Shown in pieces: positions 57,988-64,000 of a DNA stretch of 64,000 nucleotides. The DNA is from Argonema galeatum A003/A1 (GTDB lineage Bacteria > Cyanobacteriota > Cyanobacteriia > Cyanobacteriales > Aerosakkonemataceae): positions 305,100 to 369,099 of the forward strand of contig NZ_JAIQZM010000001.1 in NCBI RefSeq assembly GCF_023333595.1, written 5' to 3'. How positions within the stretch are numbered: position 1 is the first letter of the stretch; the number at the start of each line of letters is the position of its first letter. The translations under genes and the position numbers were made by a program. The notes below the pieces were generated by a model. The model was not told where the DNA came from. It did not search any database and was given only the letters and a program-made list of their open reading frames with translations.

Positions 57988-58635
57988 ATGTCTTTGGAAG
58001 TTATATCCGTAGAGACTATTCAGCAAATTGCCGATCAATACGGCTACTGGGCGGTATTCCTGGGAATTTTGCTAGAAAATCTGGGACTTCCCTTGCCGGG
58101 TGAAACGATTACTCTAGCAGGGGGGTTTTTGGCAGGCAGCGGTAAGCTAAACTACTGGATTGTGTTGGGTAGTGCGATCGCAGGCGCATTTCTCGGCGGT
58201 AACTGCGGCTATTGGATTGGCCGATATGGCGGCTGGCCTTTACTCTTGAGTGTAGGAAAAATCTTCCGGATGCGCGAAGAGAAACTCTTAGAACTTAAGC
58301 AGCAATTCAGCGAAAATTCGGGAAAAACTGTCTTTATCGCTCGATTCATTGCCCTGCTGCGGATATTCGCCAGCCCATTAGCCGGAATTGCAGAAATGCC
58401 CTTCCTCAAGTTTATGCTTTATAACTTTGCTGGGGCAACCGCATGGGCATTAGTGATGGTAACTTTATCATTTTTTGCAGGGCAAGTCGTTCCCCTAGAG
58501 AAATTAGTCGCTTGGGTCGCTGAATTTGCCGTTGTAGCTTTACTGCTAGCAATTGCCTGGATTTTCGTGCCCATCTGGTTGGAGTCCCGTCAGGTCAAAA
58601 AATCATACACCAAAGAACTGAAACAACCAGACTAA
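57988..58635 (+). CDS. DedA family membrane protein
   Basis: A 215-residue protein with the DedA/VTT layout: an N-terminal region with GYWAVFLGILLENLGLPLPGETITLAGGFLAGSG (conserved E..G.P.PGE), GAFLGGNCGYWIGRYGG, KTVFIARFIALLRIFASPLAGIAEMPFLKF and FNYAGA-like YNFAGATAWALVM. The family moves phospholipids or undecaprenyl phosphate across membranes and supports envelope integrity. The ATG at 57988 follows a weak ribosome-binding site. Confidence 0.93.
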   Translation: MSLEVISVETIQQIADQYGYWAVFLGILLENLGLPLPGETITLAGGFLAGSGKLNYWIVLGSAIAGAFLGGNCGYWIGRYGGWPLLLSVGKIFRMREEKLLELKQQFSENSGKTVFIARFIALLRIFASPLAGIAEMPFLKFMLYNFAGATAWALVMVTLSFFAGQVVPLEKLVAWVAEFAVVALLLAIAWIFVPIWLESRQVKKSYTKELKQPD

Positions 58636-58723
58636 TCAAAATGATATTCCTCATTGTTTAACCTCCCAACCCCCCTCTTTGCCTGTGGAGAGGGGGGTGT
58701 TTTGCGCCTTTACCAATTCCCAA

Positions 58724-59161
58724 ATGCCCAAAAGTCTCAACGGTCTTTTGCTGGTGGGTCTACTTTTGCTAATTCCTGCCAGCGCTCATCCAAATGTTCG
58801 CGTTCAATCTCCCAAAACGCTAACAGCCGACTCTGGCGGCAATATCCTTACTCGCGATGAGTTGTATTTTGGCTTATCAAAACCAGGAGGGGCAAAGATT
58901 TCCGAGGCTGAATGGCAGATGTTTTTGCAGCGGGTAATCACACCTCACTTTCCGGAAGGACTAACTGTGCTGGATGCCTACGGACAGTATCTCAATAAAA
59001 AAGGCCAATTGAATAAAGAGAAAACTAAGTTAGTTATTTTGCTGTACCAAAACAGCGACGTTAAAAATCAGTTAATTGAAGAAATTATCGCTAAGTATAA
59101 GCAGGATTTTCACCAAGAGTCTGTTCTCCGCGTGACGAGTTCTGCTAAAGTTTCTTTCTGA
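58724..59161 (+). CDS. DUF3574 domain protein, exported
   Basis: The frame opens at 58679, but ATG 58724 begins a proper signal peptide (MPKSLNGLLLVGLLLLIPAS), giving 145 residues. The mature part has DELYFGLSKPGGAKISEAEWQMFLQRVITPHFPEGLTVLDAYGQY and LVILLYQNSDVKNQLIEEIIAKYKQDF, the DUF3574 pattern. The function of the family is unknown. It follows dedA by about 90 bases and may be cotranscribed. Confidence 0.85.
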   Translation: MPKSLNGLLLVGLLLLIPASAHPNVRVQSPKTLTADSGGNILTRDELYFGLSKPGGAKISEAEWQMFLQRVITPHFPEGLTVLDAYGQYLNKKGQLNKEKTKLVILLYQNSDVKNQLIEEIIAKYKQDFHQESVLRVTSSAKVSF

Positions 59162-59338
59162 ATAGGTATACTCCACTATCTTTAAAATCCTTTAAAAATG
59201 TCCTCTAGTACCATGATGCGTTCTCTTCGGTAAACACTAAGCCAAAAATAGGTTAACTACCGAAACAGATCGCTCTTACTTTAGGTACAAAATTGGATCG
59301 TGACTGATGTTACATAAAATAGCAATACTTTACAAACA

Positions 59339-59362
59339 CCGCCCAGGAAGGAAGCTGGGCGG
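59339..59362. terminator. GC-rich hairpin between DUF3574 and the BMC gene
   Basis: CCGCCCAG-gaaggaag-CTGGGCGG: 8-bp stem, 8-base loop, followed by GTTCTGTTGT instead of a U-run. It could end transcription inefficiently or structure the leader of the BMC gene, which starts 69 bases later. Confidence 0.45.
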
Positions 59363-59430
59363 GTTCTGTTGTAAAAAAGGGTAAGATTCTAGAATTAGTG
59401 TCACGAATGGATTCTTGCAGGAGATTAAGG

Positions 59431-59745
59431 ATGGGCGTAGCGGTCGGTATGGTTGAAGTGAAGGGTCTTCCTCCCGCTCTAGCGGTGGCAGACGCGATGG
59501 TTAAAGCTGCCAACGTGACACTGGTCTATGTAGAAAAGGTTAGTAGCGCTCGCTACACAGTCATCGTGCGAGGGGATGTCTCTGAGGTGCAAGCCTCTGT
59601 TGCTGCTGGGGTAGAGTCCGTAGGGCGAGTCAATACAGAAGAGAAGCTATTGCTCTCTTACCATATTATTGCTCGCCCCCATGAAAATGTGGAGACCGTT
59701 TTGCCAATCCATTATAGAACAGCAGTGGAACAGTTTCGAGTCTAA
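59431..59745 (+). CDS. BMC-H carboxysome shell protein (CcmK type)
   Basis: AGGAGATTAAGGATG places the start at 59431 ([20 protein letters not shown]), 104 residues, typical of a single-domain BMC hexamer. Marks: [37 protein letters not shown] and [15 protein letters not shown], the hexamer pore and interface regions of CcmK. Position 37-40 has the residue run forming the pore loop, but it differs from the KIGS-type loop of CcmK1/2, so it belongs nearer CcmK3/K4-like accessory subunits. It lies alone, away from the ccm operon, as satellite ccmK genes do. Confidence 0.88.
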   Translation: MGVAVGMVEVKGLPPALAVADAMVKAANVTLVYVEKVSSARYTVIVRGDVSEVQASVAAGVESVGRVNTEEKLLLSYHIIARPHENVETVLPIHYRTAVEQFRV

Positions 59746-60255
59746 TCGAGATAACTGAGCTAGTCGAAAGCTCTGAGCGTAACTGCTCCTCATCTGGTAT
59801 ATCAAAAGGTGTACCAGATGTAGGTATAAGATGATACTTTTTGCGTAAAATTTAAATATTGTTTTTTAAGGAAGCATAAAGGGTGTTTGAAAAGTTGGCA
59901 GTGGAGTGAGAAACCGGGTTTATTTGGCTGCACCAGACGCTTTTCTTGCCCCGCGCTTAAGCCTAAGTTAGTCTCTAGGCTGGCTGGATTGCCTTGGGTA
60001 GCTTAATTTCACCAGTTTTTCACATTTTCTTAGTTAAGATAGTAATAGGGCTTAGTTTTGGGAGATGGAACTTTTTCGAGCCAAATTTATCTAAATACCC
60101 TATAATGTTAATTTTATTAAATTTTTACAATACATAAATATACACTAATTGTTTTTGCCCAAATCGTTAAGACATTATTTATTAAAGCTAATAAAGCATA
60201 TTTATATCCGAGAATAAAAAAATGATTCCTGAAAACCATAGCAACCCCAAAAAAA
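59746..60255. other. AT-rich spacer upstream of the LOV kinase gene
   Basis: About 510 bases without an accepted gene. It includes a half copy of the GAAACCCGGTTTC palindrome (AGAAACCGGGTTTA near 59911) and a very AT-rich stretch (60090-60240). No promoter consensus stands out, and no tRNA-like fold was recognised. Confidence 0.5.
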
Positions 60256-62514
60256 ATGGCAAGCAAAACAAAAAGTCAACAATCGCAAGGTTATTTATAT
60301 AAAAAATCCATAGAAAGTTACTTGCGAGTATATAAAACCTATAAACATAGAGAGGGTTCTACTTTGGGACAGATAGATTATTCTTGCTCTAAGGAGAGGA
60401 GTCTGCACGATATGCAAATAGAACTGGAGAAAGTAAAGCGAGAGTTGCAAGCCAGCGAAGCCCGATTTCATAATGCGATCGCTAAGAGTGCGGATGGTAT
60501 AGTTATAGTCAACCAAAAAGGCATTATCTGTTTTGTAAACCCATGCGCTCAATCTCTTTTCAATTGCGATGATGAGGAAATTTTAGGTGAAGAATTCTTC
60601 GGATGCCTTGTGGTTGAAGGCATAGTTTGCGAGATGGACACTGAAATTATTCCGGGAGTTGGAGAAACGGCTACACAGGGAATTTGTGTAGTCCAAACAC
60701 AAGTGGAAGTTATCCGCAAAAACCAAGAAAAACTTGTGGCAGAAATGCGGGTGGTGGAAACAGAATGGGAAGGAGAAACAGCCTATCTCGTTTCCCTGCG
60801 CGACATTAGCGATCGCAGAAAGACAGAAGAGATGCTGAGGCTGTACAGTCGAGCTATGGAAGCGGCTGGTTCCGGCATCCTGATTATTGATGCAACCAAA
60901 CCGGACAATCCGATCGTTCACTGCAATCCTGCCTTTGAAACGATGACAGGCTATTCGCGGGATGAAGTGCTTGGGCGTAACTGTCGATTTTTACAGGGTG
61001 ACGATACGGAAGAAGCTGCTGCGGAGAAAATTCGTCAAGCGTTGAGTAGTGAAAGGGAATGTCGGGTTGTTATCAAGAACTATCGGAAGGATGGCAGCGT
61101 TTTTTGGAACGATTTGGCAATTTCCCCCGTGCGTTCTAGCACTGGGAAATTGACTCATTTCATCGGAGTGCAAACCGACATTACCGAACGCAAACTGGTG
61201 GAAGAAGCACTGCGAAACAGCGAAGAATTATATCGCACTCTTGCTCGTAATTTACCCAATGGCGCGGTGTTTTTGTTCGATCGAGACTTACGCTACACCC
61301 TTGTTGAAGGTACAGATTTAGGAGCAGGAGAAATTTCTAAAGAGTTATTGGAAGGTCAGATAATTTGGGAGAGTTTATCGCCTGAGTTCTGTGAAATAAT
61401 AGAGCCAATGTATCGGGGCGCATTAGCAGGAACAACAACTGTCTGCGAATTGCCTTGGGGCGACTATATCTACGATACTCACGTTTTGCCGCTAAGAAAC
61501 GATCGGGACGAAATTTTTGCTGGCATGGTAATGACTCAGAACATTACCGAACGCAAGCAGGCGGAGGAAGCATTGCGGCGATCGGAAACTCGATCTAGAG
61601 AGCAAGCAACTAGGCTGGAAGAAACTTTAAACGAATTGCAACGCACCCACACTCAACTCGTCCATAGTGAAAAAATGTCCAGTTTGGGATTACTGGTAGC
61701 AGGGGTGGCTCACGAAATTAATAACCCGGTAAACTTTATCAGCGGGAATCTCAATTATGTCAATCAATACACTCAAGAATTGTTAGAATTGCTACAACTA
61801 TTCCACCAACACTATCCTAACCCAGGAGCGCAGATTCAAGAGAAAATGGACGCCATTGAACTCGATTTTCTGGTTGAGGATTTACCCAAAATACTGTCTT
61901 CAATGAAACTGGGTGTTGAGCGCATTTGTCAGATTGTCCTGTCGCTACGGAACTTCTCGCGCCTTGACGAAGCAGAGATGAAACCTGTTAACATACACGA
62001 AGGTATTGATAGCACGCTGCTGATTTTGCAAAATCGCCTCAAATTTAAGGCGGGAGAGCCTAATATTGAAGTTGTCAAAAAATACGGCGATCTTCCTCAA
62101 GTGGAGTGTTATCCAGGGCCGATGAACCAAGTATTCATGAATATTCTCAGCAATGCGATCGATGCTATGGATGATTACCACAAAGAGTGTTCATCCCAAG
62201 AGATGCAAAAGAATGTTAGTAAGATTAGCATTCACACCGAAGTAATAGATAGGGATTACGCGGTCATCAAGATTTCTGACAACGGACCTGGTATAAGATC
62301 TGAAGTGAAGCAAAGAATATTTGACCCATTCTTTACAACAAAACAAGTGGGTAAAGGTACAGGACTGGGTTTGTCAATTAGTTATCAAATTATTGTGGAA
62401 AGACACGGCGGTAAATTGGAGTGTAATTCCGAAGAAAAACAGGGGACGGAGTTCGTGATTAAGATTCCAATTCGACAGCAAAATCAGAACACCGCAACGC
62501 CAGCAAAAAAATAA
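60256..62514 (+). CDS. LOV-domain blue-light receptor histidine kinase
   Basis: A 752-residue protein: PAS (about 65-190), LOV-type PAS (about 195-315), PAS (about 320-435), HisKA and HATPase (about 465-745). The second PAS has the flavin signature GRNCRFLQGDDT with the photoactive Cys243, then NYRKDGSVFWND and HFIGVQTDIT, matching FMN-binding positions (Asn275, Asn285, Gln306). Kinase marks: VAGVAHEINNPVNFI (phospho-acceptor His486), NAIDAM, DNGPGI and GTGLGLSISYQI. So it should bind FMN, sense blue light and autophosphorylate. The partner regulator is not adjacent. The ATG at 60256 is followed by a polar N-terminus without membrane segments. Confidence 0.93.
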   Translation: MASKTKSQQSQGYLYKKSIESYLRVYKTYKHREGSTLGQIDYSCSKERSLHDMQIELEKVKRELQASEARFHNAIAKSADGIVIVNQKGIICFVNPCAQSLFNCDDEEILGEEFFGCLVVEGIVCEMDTEIIPGVGETATQGICVVQTQVEVIRKNQEKLVAEMRVVETEWEGETAYLVSLRDISDRRKTEEMLRLYSRAMEAAGSGILIIDATKPDNPIVHCNPAFETMTGYSRDEVLGRNCRFLQGDDTEEAAAEKIRQALSSERECRVVIKNYRKDGSVFWNDLAISPVRSSTGKLTHFIGVQTDITERKLVEEALRNSEELYRTLARNLPNGAVFLFDRDLRYTLVEGTDLGAGEISKELLEGQIIWESLSPEFCEIIEPMYRGALAGTTTVCELPWGDYIYDTHVLPLRNDRDEIFAGMVMTQNITERKQAEEALRRSETRSREQATRLEETLNELQRTHTQLVHSEKMSSLGLLVAGVAHEINNPVNFISGNLNYVNQYTQELLELLQLFHQHYPNPGAQIQEKMDAIELDFLVEDLPKILSSMKLGVERICQIVLSLRNFSRLDEAEMKPVNIHEGIDSTLLILQNRLKFKAGEPNIEVVKKYGDLPQVECYPGPMNQVFMNILSNAIDAMDDYHKECSSQEMQKNVSKISIHTEVIDRDYAVIKISDNGPGIRSEVKQRIFDPFFTTKQVGKGTGLGLSISYQIIVERHGGKLECNSEEKQGTEFVIKIPIRQQNQNTATPAKK

Positions 62515-62813
62515 AATTGTATTACAATGCAGCGCCTTGGCAACTTAAAAATATCGCTCAGATCGAAGGGTGCGATCGGATAAAATCAGATCTGGGCTAC
62601 AGCCAAGATCGCTTTTTGCTGGCGATGGAATTTCCACAGCGTCCTAGTAATTATAAAAGCAAATGCGTTTTATAATTTAGAAGTTGGCTATAATCAATCT
62701 TGTCAGCAGTTGAAAGGTTGTTTGGAGCCAAATCGTAACATATATGTTAAAATTTGCCAAGACTTGCTAATACTTTAAGTAACTTGTTTGAATACCGAGC
62801 CGAAAAACTACAA
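62515..62813. other. Spacer between the LOV kinase and M3 peptidase genes
   Basis: About 300 bases, AT-rich near its end. I see no gene, no RNA gene and no clear terminator. Confidence 0.4.
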
Positions 62814-64000
62814 ATGAGTGACAACGCTACTATTACTGAGAACCCTTTGCTAATTGGCAAAGGATTGCCCCCGTTTGAAGCCATTAAGCCAGAGTATGTG
62901 GTGCCTGCTTTTGAACACCTGCTGGCTAAACTAGACGCCGATCTGGACAGCTTGTCAGCTCAGTTAGAGCCGACTTGGAGCGGTTTGGTAGAGCCACTAG
63001 ATCGCCTGAAAGATCCCCTAAACTGGAGTTGGGGCGCGGTGAGCCATTTGATGGGCGTCAAGAATAGCCCCGAACTGCGCCTAGCCCACGAAACTGTGCA
63101 GCCAAAACTGGTGCAGTTTTACAACAAGCTCAGCCAAAGCAAACCTATCTACGACGCTTTTAAGGCATTGCGTGAGAGCGATCGCTGGGATACTCTAGAA
63201 CCAGCACAACAGCGCATTGTGGAAGCAGCCATCAAAGACGCAGAACTTTCTGGCGTCGGTTTGTCAGGCGAACAGAAAGAGCGTTTCAATGCCATTCAAC
63301 TGGAACTGGCAGAACTTTCCACCAAATTTTCCAACCACGTACTCGACGCCACCAAAGCCTTTAGCCTTACCCTGACAAGCTTTGAGGAAGTTGACGGATT
63401 ACCCCCAAGCTTACTGAGTTTAGCAGCACAATCGGCGCGTGCTGCGGGTGAAGAAAACGCCACCCCTGAGAATGGCCCTTGGCGGATCACCTTAGATTTC
63501 CCCAGTTATGGCCCTTTCATGCAGCATAGCACCCGTCGAGATTTGCGCGAAAAGCTGTATAAAGCTTTCATCAGCCGCGCTTCTAGTGGGGAATTGGATA
63601 ACAAACCGTCGATCGATCGCATCTTACAATTACGTAAGGAAAAAGCAGCGCTGCTCGGCTTTAACAGTTACGCTGAATTAAGCTTAGCCCGCAAAATGGC
63701 TCCTTCTGTTGAAGCAGTAGAAGGTTTGCTAGAAGAACTGCGCCGCGTTAGTTACGATGCTGCTGTAAAAGATTTGGAAGAATTGAAAGCATTTGCTGCT
63801 GCTAAAGGTGTTGAAGAAAGTAGCGATTTGAAGCACTGGGATGTTAGCTTTTGGTCAGAACGCCAACGGGAAGAAAAATTTGCCTTCAATGCAGAAGAAT
63901 TGCGCCCTTACTTCCCCTTACCCCAAGTTTTAGATGGGTTGTTCTCATTAGCAAAAAGGTTGTTTGGCGTCACTATCACCGCAGCCGATGGTACTGCACC
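62814..64000 (+). CDS. M3 family oligopeptidase (oligopeptidase A-like), 3'-truncated by the window edge
   Basis: From ATG 62814 (MSDNATITENPLLIGKGLPP) the frame stays open to the window edge (395 codons seen). PFEAIKPEYVVPAFEHLLAKLDADLDSL near residue 20 and QRIVEAAIKDAELSGVGLSGEQKERFNAIQLELAELSTKFSNHVLDATKAFSL near 130-185 match the N-terminal helical part of oligopeptidase A/PrlC-type thimet peptidases, as does KEKAALLGFNSYAELSLARKMA near 280. The HEXXH zinc motif of the family lies further on and is outside the window. It should degrade short peptides in the cytoplasm. Confidence 0.93.
   Translation, partial: MSDNATITENPLLIGKGLPPFEAIKPEYVVPAFEHLLAKLDADLDSLSAQLEPTWSGLVEPLDRLKDPLNWSWGAVSHLMGVKNSPELRLAHETVQPKLVQFYNKLSQSKPIYDAFKALRESDRWDTLEPAQQRIVEAAIKDAELSGVGLSGEQKERFNAIQLELAELSTKFSNHVLDATKAFSLTLTSFEEVDGLPPSLLSLAAQSARAAGEENATPENGPWRITLDFPSYGPFMQHSTRRDLREKLYKAFISRASSGELDNKPSIDRILQLRKEKAALLGFNSYAELSLARKMAPSVEAVEGLLEELRRVSYDAAVKDLEELKAFAAAKGVEESSDLKHWDVSFWSERQREEKFAFNAEELRPYFPLPQVLDGLFSLAKRLFGVTITAADGTA

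Overview
The window looks like chromosomal DNA of a cyanobacterium, most likely a filamentous one. HIP1-type GCGATCGC octamers are scattered through genes and spacers. Typical cyanobacterial families are present: a Tic20-like protein, a carboxysome BMC shell protein, KGK and DUF29 proteins, a Nif11-like leader peptide, XisH/XisI and many Uma2 (DUF820) genes. The spacers are full of heptamer and octamer tandem repeats. No rRNA, tRNA or CRISPR array was recognised. The genus cannot be fixed from the sequence alone.

Layout. 1-8.5 kb: 3' part of an RNase II/R gene, an FHA-domain protein, a very large polytopic membrane protein carrying repeat DNA in frame, and an acyltransferase-like protein. 8.5-19.9 kb: a Nif11-like leader peptide, a pentapeptide-repeat remnant, an MscS channel, dxr, a lipoprotein/Uma2 chimera, a thioesterase, an ADP-ribosylglycohydrolase-like protein, aroQ, cinA, a WecA/MraY-type glycosyl-phosphate transferase and glyA. 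20-22 kb: a TnpB element with intact catalytic residues, followed directly by a frameshifted 3' remnant of a second TnpB. 22-27.7 kb: tic20-like, FAH-family hydrolase, gdhA with an NtcA-like site upstream, a Sir2 C-terminal remnant and tex.

27.7-41.3 kb is an accessory region: KGK protein, Uma2, a phosphorothioation-associated putative methyltransferase with duplicated flanking domains and repeat insertions, overlapping xisH-xisI, Uma2, a large TpsA-like exoprotein, Uma2, DUF29, an M15-like peptidase, thioesterase, small membrane proteins, a PD-(D/E)XK-like nuclease and another Uma2. 41.7-44.8 kb (minus strand) is a signalling operon: response regulator, CheC-type phosphatase and PAS-GAF-GGDEF diguanylate cyclase. 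45-53 kb: a His/Met-rich lipoprotein, a peptide-type ABC transporter (binding protein and two permeases) whose binding-protein gene lies between inverted copies of a MITE-like repeat, two small unknown genes and an orphan double-ATPase ABC subunit. 53-64 kb: a large STRR block, ferredoxin, AI-2E family transporter, rpsF, two overlapping unknown genes, DedA, DUF3574, an isolated ccmK-type gene, a LOV-domain histidine kinase and the 5' part of an M3 peptidase gene.

The strongest leads are: (i) intergenic repeat families that have entered protein-coding genes without breaking the frame; (ii) a methyltransferase/XisHI/Uma2/nuclease accessory region that could include a defence or DNA-modification module; (iii) several dispersed palindromic elements, including a symmetrical four-hairpin element at 41525-41638 and a three-copy element with terminal inverted repeats; (iv) the TnpB tandem; (v) a CheC-diguanylate cyclase operon; and (vi) a LOV photoreceptor kinase. 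All functions are inferred by reading the sequence; no database search was run.
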